A stretch of DNA of 6,388 nucleotides from an uncultured Anaerolineae bacterium (GCA_937893815.1 CALCSH010000302.1:1-6388); one strand, 5' to 3'; shown: positions 1-5,391, counted from the stretch's first letter. The notes: generated by a model not told the origin, from the letters alone. Numbers and translations are program-made.

Positions 1-358
1 CTTTGGGCTGGCCGAGGGGCACTACACTCCCGCCAGCGATTTTCTGGATGCAGGCTGCATATTGGCAATTGCGACGGACATGAACCCCGGCACAGCCTGG
101 TGCGAGAATATGCAATTTGCAATTGCCCTGGCCTGCCGCTACCTGCGCCTGACGCCAGCCCAGGCGATTGCGGCGGCGACAATCAATGCCGCGGCAGCGA
201 TTGGTAAGGCCGATCAGATTGGCTCGCTGGAACCCGGCAAACAAGCCGACCTGCTGATCCTGGATGTAAACGATTACCGTCACCTGGGTTACCGATTCGG
301 GGGCAATCTGGCACATACGGTCATCAAGAAGGGCACATTCTATCCCATTGGAGGCTAA
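1..358 (+). CDS. hutI: Imidazolonepropionase, C-terminal part (5' end outside window)
   Basis: HutI is a cytosolic metal-dependent amidohydrolase that opens imidazolone-5-propionate to N-formimino-L-glutamate in histidine breakdown. Reading from base 2, 118 residues are present, roughly the last 30 percent of a protein usually 400-420 long. Seen: an ATDMNPGTAW segment (fragment residues about 24-33), which matches the family's TDxNPG loop carrying a metal-binding Asp; a helical stretch CRYLRLTPAQAIAAATINAA; the amidohydrolase closing motif GSLEPGKQADLLILDV; and YRFGGNLAHTVIKKG near the end, matching the HutI Y-x-F-G-x-N-L signature. That last signature separates it from generic amidohydrolases. 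The reading frame is open to the left edge, so the gene is cut by the window, not broken. The TTG at 62 is an internal leucine. Other hut genes are not visible; the next gene starts 3 nt after the stop. Family call is firm. Confidence 0.93.
   Translation, partial: FGLAEGHYTPASDFLDAGCILAIATDMNPGTAWCENMQFAIALACRYLRLTPAQAIAAATINAAAAIGKADQIGSLEPGKQADLLILDVNDYRHLGYRFGGNLAHTVIKKGTFYPIGG
350..354 (+). promoter_or_regulatory. Ribosome binding site of the 52-residue membrane microprotein
   Basis: GGAGG lies 7 nt before the ATG at 362, inside the last codons of hutI. This near-consensus site is the main argument that the very short downstream frame is a real gene and is translated together with hutI. 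Confidence 0.75.
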
Positions 359-361
359 ATC

Positions 362-520
362 ATGGATAATCTACTCTCCTTATTTCTTCTTTTGATTGTT
401 GTAGGCATTGTATGGGGAATCATCAAAGCGATTTTCAAGCTGACGATGAAAATTTTCTCCTGCGGCTTATTCTTTATTCTGGCAATTGGGGCTATCATCT
501 ACCTGGTGACCAATTCCTGA
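362..520 (+). CDS. Small two-helix membrane protein, function unknown
   Basis: A 52-residue frame starting ATG at 362 and ending TGA at 518-520. I do not recognise a family. It is almost entirely hydrophobic: residues about 4-21 (LLSLFLLLIVVGIVWGII) and about 33-50 form two likely membrane helices, joined by a short basic loop with K22, K26 and K30. A short NS tail follows. This would be a helical hairpin in the cytoplasmic membrane. Support comes from the strong GGAGG at 350-354, exact packing between hutI (stop 358) and the HD hydrolase (start 524), and the absence of any competing gene. The hydrophobic composition could arise by chance from T-rich DNA, but the ribosome binding site and spacing argue against that. 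It may couple translation of hutI to that of the HD gene. No catalytic residues are seen. Confidence 0.7.
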   Translation: MDNLLSLFLLLIVVGIVWGIIKAIFKLTMKIFSCGLFFILAIGAIIYLVTNS

Positions 521-523
521 CGT

Positions 524-1165
524 ATGCCAACCGTCGAAACTGCACGCGCCTGGTATCCGCAGAACGATCCCGTTCACGGCTTTGATCATATCTTGCGCGT
601 GTACCGCATGGCCGAACGACTGGCTCTGGCGGAAGGCGCGGATATGGAGATCGTGCAAGCCGCCGCCCTCTTACATGATGTATCCGGCGGCCAACCGTCA
701 GCCAAAAGTGGGCACCGAAAGACCCACCAGCACACCGCTGCTGACTTCGCTCGTCAGGTACTGCAATCCGAGGCCTGGGCAGATGACCGCATCCAGGCCG
801 TGGAGCATTGCATCCGCGCTCACCGTTTCCGCGATGAGCGCGAGCCGCCGCAAAGCATCGAAGCGCAGGTGCTTTTCGATGCGGATAAACTCGATGCCAT
901 CGGTGCGATTGGGGCCATACGCGCTATTGGTTACGCGATTCTGGCTGAGCAGCCTTTGCATTCGGAGCCTTCGCAACATTTTTTGGAAACAGGCGAGAAA
1001 GAACCCGGCGAGCCGCACACACCCTACCACGAACATCTGTTCAAACTACACAAACTCAAGGATCGCATGTTCACTCGCAGCGGGCGCGCCCTGGCCGAGA
1101 AGCGCCATATTTTTCTGGTAGCTTTCTTCGAGCAGTGGCAGGCCGAACTGCGTGCCGAAAGGTAA
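524..1165 (+). CDS. HD-domain metal-dependent phosphohydrolase, YedJ-like
   Basis: A 213-residue soluble protein of the HD superfamily, whose members use a His/Asp metal site to hydrolyse phosphate esters, often of nucleotides. Seen: HGFDH with H22 as the first ligand, LLHD with H51-D52, and D121 in a DADKLDAIGAIG block that closely matches the DADRLEALGAIG block of E. coli YedJ. Further histidines (H64, H68, H95, H100) lie between, as in that subfamily. The C-terminal half, with HLFKLHKLKDRM and a following FLVAFFEQW, also follows YedJ order. Length is close to that family (about 230). The substrate is unknown, as for YedJ. ATG at 524 is 3 nt after the microprotein stop; no clear Shine-Dalgarno precedes it, so translational coupling is likely. 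All four core metal ligands are present, so it should be active. Superfamily is sure; specific role is not. Confidence 0.9.
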   Translation: MPTVETARAWYPQNDPVHGFDHILRVYRMAERLALAEGADMEIVQAAALLHDVSGGQPSAKSGHRKTHQHTAADFARQVLQSEAWADDRIQAVEHCIRAHRFRDEREPPQSIEAQVLFDADKLDAIGAIGAIRAIGYAILAEQPLHSEPSQHFLETGEKEPGEPHTPYHEHLFKLHKLKDRMFTRSGRALAEKRHIFLVAFFEQWQAELRAER

Positions 1166-1238
1166 TTTTCACCGCAAAGCCGTGAAGGGCGCAAATTATT
1201 TAGAGTACCTTAGCGTTTTTTGCGATGTTTCGGTCAAA
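1166..1238. repeat. Degenerate inverted repeat of the 'ACCGCAAAG' type
   Basis: The spacer after the HD gene contains TTTTCACCGCAAAG (1166-1179) and, near its right end, a stretch (1211-1238) whose reverse complement begins TTTGACCGAAACATCGCAAA. The two arms align over most of about 28 bases with mismatches and one gap, around a centre near 1195-1210. Many environmental bacterial genomes carry dispersed palindromes with the same wording (ACCGCAAAG, CGCAAAG, GCGTTTTTTGCG); that link is from memory of the pattern, not a search. Here the copy is worn. It fills nearly the whole gap and ends just before the aconitase-X start, so it may have inserted in the promoter or leader of that gene or serve as a weak hairpin. 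Confidence 0.6.
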
Positions 1239-1246
1239 CACAAACA

Positions 1247-1645
1247 ATGCCAAAAATCAAAGGACGCACAATTTACAAAGGTATCGCCGAGGGCCAAGCT
1301 CTGGTGACAAGCATGGGGATTTCATTTTTCGGTGGTGTAGACCCCGATAGCGGAGTCATCGTCGAGCGCGGCCATGAACTCGAAGGGCAATCCGTGGCCG
1401 GGAAGATTTTGGTATTCCCCACCGGCAAAGGCTCCACTGTGGGATCGTATACCCTCTACCGGATGAAGCATAACGGGGTGGCGCCAGCCGCCATCGTTAA
1501 CGCCGAGTGCGAGACCATCACCGCTGTGGGCTGCATCATCGCCGAGATTCCTTGCGTTGATCTGGTTGACCTATCTCAAATTTCCAATGGCAGTCATATC
1601 AGCATTGATGGGGCACAAGCCGTAATCGAGCTAGAGGAGTCCTGA
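1247..1645 (+). CDS. Aconitase-X swivel (small) subunit, DUF126 family
   Basis: A 132-residue protein matching the swivelling small subunit of aconitase X. In this family the small subunit pairs with a separate Fe-S catalytic large subunit (DUF521). Known activities are phosphomevalonate dehydratase in the archaeal mevalonate route and hydroxyproline dehydratases in some bacteria. Seen: KGIAEGQALVT near residue 11; FFGGVDPDSGVIVERGHELEGQSVAG; the signature loop FPTGKGSTVGSY (58-68) with the conserved serine S63; MKHNGVAPAAIVN; and CETITAVGCIIAEIPCVD (88-105). Length is normal. The ATG at 1247 fits the conserved N-terminus (MPKIKGRTI); a TTG at 1220 in frame would add nine residues unlike the family and would lie inside the inverted repeat. 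No good Shine-Dalgarno is visible for either. The large subunit is not in the window, so it must be elsewhere or outside. The stop TGA touches the methyltransferase start. Family call is firm; substrate is open. Confidence 0.9.
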   Translation: MPKIKGRTIYKGIAEGQALVTSMGISFFGGVDPDSGVIVERGHELEGQSVAGKILVFPTGKGSTVGSYTLYRMKHNGVAPAAIVNAECETITAVGCIIAEIPCVDLVDLSQISNGSHISIDGAQAVIELEES

Positions 1646-1648
1646 GTG
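1634..1648 (+). promoter_or_regulatory. Ribosome binding site and coupled stop/start of the methyltransferase
   Basis: GAGGAG (1634-1639) lies 6 nt before the GTG at 1646, and the TGA of the aconitase-X gene (1643-1645) abuts that GTG. This decides the GTG start and indicates translational coupling. A GAGTC pentamer (1637-1641), which would be a GANTC target, overlaps the Shine-Dalgarno. Confidence 0.8.
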
Positions 1649-2761
1649 GAATTACCCCTCAACCAAATCCTGCAGGGCGACTGCGTGGACAGAATGAACC
1701 AACTGCCTGCCCAATCCGTCGATCTGATCTTCGCTGATCCGCCCTACAACTTGCAGTTACAAAACGAATTGCATCGCCCAAACATGACAAAAGTCAATGC
1801 AGTGGATGATGACTGGGATCAATTTGATTCCTTTGCCGCTTACGATGATTTCACCCAAAGCTGGCTGGCCGCCTGCAAGCGCCTACTTAAGCCCACAGGC
1901 AGTATCTGGGTGATCGGTTCGTATCACAATATTTTCCGCGTGGGGGCGATCATGCAAAATTTGGGATTCTGGATTTTGAACGATGTCATCTGGATCAAGA
2001 CCAACCCAATGCCTAATTTTCGCGGCGTGCGCTTTACCAATGCCCACGAAACCCTGATCTGGGCCAGCACCGCCCAGGGTGCGCGCTATACTTTTAATCA
2101 TCAGGCAATGAAGGGGCTCAACGACGAAAAACAAATGCGCTCCGACTGGTGGCTCTTATCCCTGGCAACCGGAGCGGAACGTCTCAAGGACGAAAACGGC
2201 AACAAAGCCCACTCCACGCAGAAGCCCGCTGCGCTGCTTTATCGCCTGCTCCTGGCCGCCAGCCAGCCCGGTGATATCGTGCTGGATCCGTTCTTTGGCA
2301 GTGGCACCACCGGTGCAGTCGCCAAACGACTGCACCGCAACTGGATCGGCATCGAGCGCCAAGAAAAATATATTCCTCTGGCACAACAGCGCATTGAGGC
2401 CGTCCAGGCCGAACCTTTCGTAGAGAACACTTTCGACGTACGTGGCAAAAAGAAAACTGCCCCGCGAGTGGCTTTTGCCCGTCTGCTCGAAAACGGTTAT
2501 GTGCAACCGGGCCAGAAGCTCTATTATCAAGCCGATCCCGCTCGCAGCGCCACGATCAAACCCGATGCGCGTCTGTGTGCAGCCGATGACTTCGAAGGCA
2601 CCATGCACCAGGTGGCTCGTCACTTCGCCGGAGATGCCCCTTGCAACGGCTGGGAAGTCTGGTTTTACCAGGATGGAGAAAATTTCATCAAGCTGGATAC
2701 TTTACGACAACAGTTCCGGGATACCATCGCTTGCATGGAAACCGAAACCAAGCGGGGATAA
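1646..2761 (+). CDS. CcrM-like DNA adenine-N6 methyltransferase (probable GANTC specificity)
   Basis: A 371-residue beta-class DNA methyltransferase, closely following Caulobacter CcrM (about 358 residues) from end to end. CcrM methylates adenine in GANTC using S-adenosylmethionine. Seen: ILQGDCVDRM near the start; catalytic motif IV DPPYNLQL (31-38); AVDDDWDQFDSFAAYDDF (52-69); the nearly invariant GSIWVIGSYHNIFRVG (85-100); NPMPNFRG and NAHETLIWAS; QMRSDW; HSTQKP (189-194); and SAM-binding motif I DPFFGSGTTG (214-223). Motif IV before motif I is the beta order. Residues about 270-360 correspond to CcrM's C-terminal DNA-recognition extension, including the conserved NGW (334-336). It starts at GTG directly after the aconitase-X stop. 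No matching endonuclease gene of the HinfI type is in the window, so it looks solitary. In Alphaproteobacteria CcrM ties methylation to the cell cycle; whether that holds here is unknown. GANTC specificity is inferred from similarity. Confidence 0.93.
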   Translation: MELPLNQILQGDCVDRMNQLPAQSVDLIFADPPYNLQLQNELHRPNMTKVNAVDDDWDQFDSFAAYDDFTQSWLAACKRLLKPTGSIWVIGSYHNIFRVGAIMQNLGFWILNDVIWIKTNPMPNFRGVRFTNAHETLIWASTAQGARYTFNHQAMKGLNDEKQMRSDWWLLSLATGAERLKDENGNKAHSTQKPAALLYRLLLAASQPGDIVLDPFFGSGTTGAVAKRLHRNWIGIERQEKYIPLAQQRIEAVQAEPFVENTFDVRGKKKTAPRVAFARLLENGYVQPGQKLYYQADPARSATIKPDARLCAADDFEGTMHQVARHFAGDAPCNGWEVWFYQDGENFIKLDTLRQQFRDTIACMETETKRG

Positions 2762-2779
2762 ACGATATTTGAAGCAATG

Positions 2780-2785
2780 GTAAAA
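2780..2785 (+). promoter_or_regulatory. Candidate extended -10 box before the ferredoxin gene
   Basis: TAAAAT preceded by TGG (TG-N extended -10 form) ends 8 nt before the ATG at 2794. No convincing -35 hexamer is seen about 17 nt upstream. If used, transcription would start at or within about two bases of the ATG, giving a leaderless or nearly leaderless message. This agrees with the lack of a Shine-Dalgarno in front of 2794. Confidence 0.4.
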
Positions 2786-2793
2786 TAGCTCCC

Positions 2794-3012
2794 ATGTCCG
2801 TAGGAACCGCCCGCACAATTATGCTCAAAGTAAATGACGCCCAGTGCCACGCCTGCCGCAAATGCCTGGCCGGGGAGGTTTGTCGCGGCAGCGCTTTCCG
2901 GCGCTTCGACCACGAAGAAGCGCCCTTTATTGATATGAGCCGCTGTTGGGGTTGTATGGATTGCATCGCCGAGTGTCCCTTCGATGCGGTTGTGCGTCAC
3001 GATTATGAATGA
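2794..3012 (+). CDS. Small 4Fe-4S ferredoxin-like protein
   Basis: A 72-residue cytosolic protein with eight cysteines in two clusters, a probable electron carrier of the bacterial two-[4Fe-4S] ferredoxin type. First motif: C18, C21, C24 with the fourth at C30 (spacing CxxCxxCx5C), lacking the usual proline after the fourth Cys. Second motif: C51, C54, C57, C61 followed by P62 (CWGCMDCIAECPF), the canonical form. Between them is a charged stretch ending in PFIDMSR. Partner enzymes are not identified. The ATG at 2794 is preceded by a -10-like box only 8 nt away; the in-frame ATG at 2821 (MLKVNDAQC) gives a 63-residue protein whose N-terminus looks more like ferredoxins, so the start is uncertain. 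The stop overlaps the propeller gene's ATG (ATGA at 3009-3012), implying co-translation. Fe-S binding is well supported; physiological role is not. Confidence 0.85.
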   Translation: MSVGTARTIMLKVNDAQCHACRKCLAGEVCRGSAFRRFDHEEAPFIDMSRCWGCMDCIAECPFDAVVRHDYE

Positions 3013-4049
3013 AGAGCTTTGACAAATTCCTAATTGGGGGAATTGGTTGCGGGGTAGCATGTCTCTGTTTATTAGCAGGGGCGTCCATACTCCTGTTTCG
3101 GCTGCCCATCGGATCTGTAGCGAAACTTACCTCCGAGGGTGGACCAACCCAAATTGCGCCAACCCCGCTGGGGACAGCCCAACCCCCTGAGCTTGATTCC
3201 ACCCCCGTGCTTCAGCCGACCCTCACCCTATCCAGCCCGGCGAAAATCCCCGCTGGTGAGCAGATAGGCCATATCGTCTTCACCTGCTATGTGGGCGGAT
3301 TCGACCAAATTTGCCGGATGAACGCCGATGGCAGCGGGCGTACGCAACTCACCGATGTCGAAGCCACCAATTTCTATCCTTCGCTTTCCCCCGATGGGCA
3401 AACAATCGCCTTCGCTTCCCGACGTACAGGCAACTTTGAAATCTACACGATGCATGTGGATGGCAGCGGGCTTACTCAGTTGACCAACAGCATCGGCAGC
3501 CTGTATGCGCCTGAATTTTCCCCCAACGGACAACAAATCGTGTTTACCAATGCCAGCGGAAACCAATCGCTGTGGTTGATGACGTACGATGGAAGCAATC
3601 CCCATGCGCTCACCGTTGCTCCCAGCGATGAGATTGACCCCACCTGGTCACCCGATGGCAGGCAGATTGCTTATGCGTCATCCGCGGCTGGCGCCCGGCA
3701 ACTGTATGTGATGAATACCACCGGGGAGAATATACGCCAAATAACCCATCTCGAAAATATGGGCGGGCGTAGCAGTTTTTCCCCCGATGGGCAATGGTTG
3801 ACCTTCTATGCCGGGCCTGCAGGGGGGCATAATATTTACGTTATTGGTGTGGATGGAAACGGACTGCGGCAACTGACCAACGGCGGCGATAATCTGGGGC
3901 CAAGCTGGTCGCCGGATGGCGAATGGATTGCTTTTACGTCGTTTCGGGATGGGAATAATGAAATATACGCCATTCGACCAAATGGCAGCCAGATTGTGCG
4001 CCTGACAAACAGCCTGATTTCAGACTGGCAGCCGCGCTGGGGGAAATGA
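3009..4049 (+). CDS. Membrane-anchored six-bladed PD40/TolB-like beta-propeller protein
   Basis: A 346-residue protein. Residues 1-6 are short and basic (two lysines); 7-30 form a single membrane helix (LIGGIGCGVACLCLLAGASILL); about 41-82 are a Pro/Thr-rich linker; 87-346 are six tandem blades of about 43 residues. The blades show the PD40 pattern: IAF/IVF strands, Y/W-x-M, NADGSG, QLT, and turns SPDG at 127-130, SPNG at 171-174, SPDG at 214-217, 258-261 and 301-304. The final blade ends QPRWGK. This places a propeller outside the membrane. Such domains resemble the C-terminal half of TolB and bind proteins or peptides; no TolB N-terminal domain is present, so tolB is not a correct name. The cysteines in the helix do not make a convincing lipobox. 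ATG overlaps the ferredoxin stop by 4 nt with no clear Shine-Dalgarno, so translation probably depends on the upstream gene. Architecture is sure; function is unknown. Confidence 0.88.
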   Translation: MKSFDKFLIGGIGCGVACLCLLAGASILLFRLPIGSVAKLTSEGGPTQIAPTPLGTAQPPELDSTPVLQPTLTLSSPAKIPAGEQIGHIVFTCYVGGFDQICRMNADGSGRTQLTDVEATNFYPSLSPDGQTIAFASRRTGNFEIYTMHVDGSGLTQLTNSIGSLYAPEFSPNGQQIVFTNASGNQSLWLMTYDGSNPHALTVAPSDEIDPTWSPDGRQIAYASSAAGARQLYVMNTTGENIRQITHLENMGGRSSFSPDGQWLTFYAGPAGGHNIYVIGVDGNGLRQLTNGGDNLGPSWSPDGEWIAFTSFRDGNNEIYAIRPNGSQIVRLTNSLISDWQPRWGK

Positions 4050-4140
4050 GAAGTGATCAGGAATCGGTGGGAAGTGGTGAACGCCTACGCATCTTGTAGA
4101 AACGATGGCAATGGCAATAGAAATTCTCCCAATTTTGATT

Positions 4141-4146
4141 TATAAT
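4141..4146 (+). promoter_or_regulatory. Candidate -10 box of the lysine-rich microprotein gene
   Basis: A perfect TATAAT in the A/T-rich 3' half of the 184-nt gap (4050-4233). No good -35 hexamer sits 16-18 nt upstream (the region reads near ATAGAAAT), so strength is uncertain. Use would give a leader of about 80 nt. Apart from this box and the ribosome binding site, I see nothing else in this gap. Confidence 0.4.
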
Positions 4147-4220
4147 CAATACGTGTAGCAAGACACAGCTACGTCCAAACCCATCCAACTTCAGGACCGG
4201 TCAACCAATTACAACAAATA

Positions 4221-4226
4221 GAGAGG
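4221..4226 (+). promoter_or_regulatory. Ribosome binding site of the lysine-rich microprotein
   Basis: GAGAGG followed by TG, 7 nt before the ATG at 4234. It is a clear purine-rich site and the main support for the 36-residue frame being translated. Confidence 0.65.
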
Positions 4227-4233
4227 TGTTGAT

Positions 4234-4344
4234 ATGTCTGAAAAAGGCAAGAAAGACAAGGGCAAGCGCGAAGATAAAAAAAAGCCCAAGCTAACGATCA
4301 AAGATAAACGCAAGGTGAAGAAAGAGAAGGAAAAATCTTCCTAA
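4234..4344 (+). CDS. Lysine-rich 36-residue basic microprotein, function unknown
   Basis: ATG at 4234 to TAA at 4342-4344 encodes 36 residues, of which 16 are lysine, 2 arginine, and 7 Asp/Glu. It has no cysteine, no aromatic residue and no hydrophobic stretch, and is probably disordered or helical only when bound. The pattern is KGKKDKGKRED, then KKKPKLTIKDKRKVKKEKEK, ending SS. I have a general memory of similar KREQKKKPK...KEKRKLKKEKK hypothetical proteins in several phyla, but cannot name a family. Nucleic acid binding is a plausible guess from charge alone. Support for a gene: GAGAGG 7 nt before ATG, a TATAAT about 90 nt upstream, and a strong terminator 46 nt after the stop, making a compact one-gene unit. 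A low-complexity frame in A-rich DNA is the alternative, but the surrounding signals make that less likely. Confidence 0.72.
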   Translation: MSEKGKKDKGKREDKKKPKLTIKDKRKVKKEKEKSS

Positions 4345-4384
4345 CCTGAGCGGTATACCCTATAATCCCCATCATCCTAAAAAT

Positions 4385-4417
4385 AAAAAAGCCCTGGCGC
4401 AATCCAGGGCTTTTTTT
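4385..4417. terminator. Bidirectional hairpin terminator between converging units
   Basis: A run of six A (4385-4390), stem GCCCTGG (4391-4397), six-base loop (4398-4403), stem CCAGGGC (4404-4410), then seven T (4411-4417). The stem is a perfect 7 bp and extends by A-T pairs. It ends the plus-strand microprotein unit and, read from the other strand, the minus-strand unit whose last stop is at 4465-4467. Confidence 0.93.
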
Positions 4418-4464
4418 GGAATATTCTTTGCGAAGGCGTTTGCCTGAGCAATTACTTTTTTTTA

Positions 4465-5193
4465 TCAATCAACAGGAACCGGCTGGGCGACAGCCGCGAG
4501 TTCGCCAATTGGGGTTGTGGCCCGCCAGAAGCCGATAAACATCAATACGGCACCAACCAATTCGCCAATATACAGTGCTGCAGGGACACCCATGCGGCTA
4601 AAGGCACCGCCAAATGCCGGGGCCAAAGCGCCAGTTGCGATCAGAATATTGCCAATCGTACGATGCAACAAAACCCGCTTGCGGAAGAAAATCCATGCAG
4701 AGTAGATTGCCCCGCCAACCAGAGTCAACGTGCCATAAATATTAAAAATGGGCGTGAGGCCGCGCACGCCGGGGGTCACAATCGCATGGCCGCTCAACTC
4801 GCTGCCGGTGTGTAGGCTGCTAGTCAGCAGGCCAGGATCAAGCTCGGCAGTGAAAACGCGGTACGCGCCATAGAGCGAACCGATGAGCAGAAGTATCATC
4901 AACGTACGCGCCCAGTTCTTTTTTGCGAGCAGGAACACGGTTCCCTGCCCCAGCCAGGCCGCGACCAGAATGGCCCCAAATAAATACCACAAGCGAAACA
5001 CCAACGGATTCCAGCCAAAAGCGCCGTAAAAACCTTCACAGAATCCGCCAATGCCATAGAAAATCATCCCGATACCCCACAAGAGCAAATGATTGCCGCG
5101 GCCCTTCTTAAAATAACGCGCCAAAACAAAATAGGCAAATGCAAAACTAACGATCGAGGAAATGAAGGGTAAATAGGTATTGATGAAGGTCAT
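4465..5193 (-). CDS. Seven-helix membrane protein, function unknown
   Basis: A 242-residue integral membrane protein. Likely helices: about 6-27, 35-57, 65-89, 95-113, 148-170, 178-198 and 204-223. A longer loop (114-147) holds a Glu/Asp/Thr/Ser-rich segment. The motif NPLVFRLWYLFGAILVAAW leading to LGQGTVFLL around helix 3 is striking and feels like a conserved family feature seen in Chloroflexota and actinobacterial hypothetical proteins, but I cannot name it. No kinase, cyclase or other output domain is attached: the C-terminus is a short tail of about 19 residues. ATG at 5193 has GGGAG 9 nt upstream. It follows the 49-residue membrane protein by 23 nt, so the two are probably one transcript and perhaps partners. 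It could be a sensor, a transporter subunit or a quinone-linked protein; nothing seen decides. Confidence 0.85.
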   Translation of the reverse strand: MTFINTYLPFISSIVSFAFAYFVLARYFKKGRGNHLLLWGIGMIFYGIGGFCEGFYGAFGWNPLVFRLWYLFGAILVAAWLGQGTVFLLAKKNWARTLMILLLIGSLYGAYRVFTAELDPGLLTSSLHTGSELSGHAIVTPGVRGLTPIFNIYGTLTLVGGAIYSAWIFFRKRVLLHRTIGNILIATGALAPAFGGAFSRMGVPAALYIGELVGAVLMFIGFWRATTPIGELAAVAQPVPVD

Positions 5194-5216
5194 AGAGCTT
5201 TTCTCCCAAAAAGCGG

Positions 5217-5366
5217 TTAGCCGAAATTTAATACCCCGATGCCTACGGCAACGGCAAAGACAAGCATGGCAACAATCAAAACAAACAACACACCAATCAT
5301 GACAGGAACAAGGCGTTCATAAAAAACAGGGTATTTTCTTTTGGCTGATGGTCGATCAGAGCGCAT
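5217..5366 (-). CDS. Small single-pass membrane protein, function unknown
   Basis: A 49-residue protein from ATG at 5366. An N-terminal basic region (residues 1-18, with MRSDRPSAKRKYPVFYERL) precedes one long membrane helix (about 19-46, rich in V, I, L, A, F) and a short NFG end. By the positive-inside rule the N-terminus is cytoplasmic. AGGAAG lies 5 nt before this ATG, which is why I prefer it over a GTG at 5414 that would add 16 residues and cross a small hairpin (5392-5410). The seven-helix protein gene follows after 23 nt, so it may be an accessory subunit of that protein. I recognise no family. Confidence 0.75.
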   Translation of the reverse strand: MRSDRPSAKRKYPVFYERLVPVMIGVLFVLIVAMLVFAVAVGIGVLNFG

Positions 5367-5391
5367 AATGTCTTCCTGAAGAATAGTGATT

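Noticed and set aside
62..358. Complete 98-residue gene starting at TTG 62
   Set aside because: The frame is open to the left edge and the residues before it continue the HutI alignment, so 62 is an internal leucine codon.
2156..2623. Long minus-strand frame opposite the methyltransferase
   Set aside because: It lies wholly inside a well-supported gene on the other strand and its translation shows no recognisable domain.
3228..3605. Minus-strand frame opposite the propeller gene
   Set aside because: Its repeated look is the antisense of the PD40 blades, not an independent protein.
3009..4049. Calling the propeller protein TolB
   Set aside because: It has only a membrane helix, a linker and PD40 blades; the TolB N-terminal domain and neighbours such as tolA or pal are absent.
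4361..4366. Second TATAAT after the lysine-rich gene as a promoter
   Set aside because: It is about 20 nt before the terminator and nothing is encoded between, so any transcript would stop at once.
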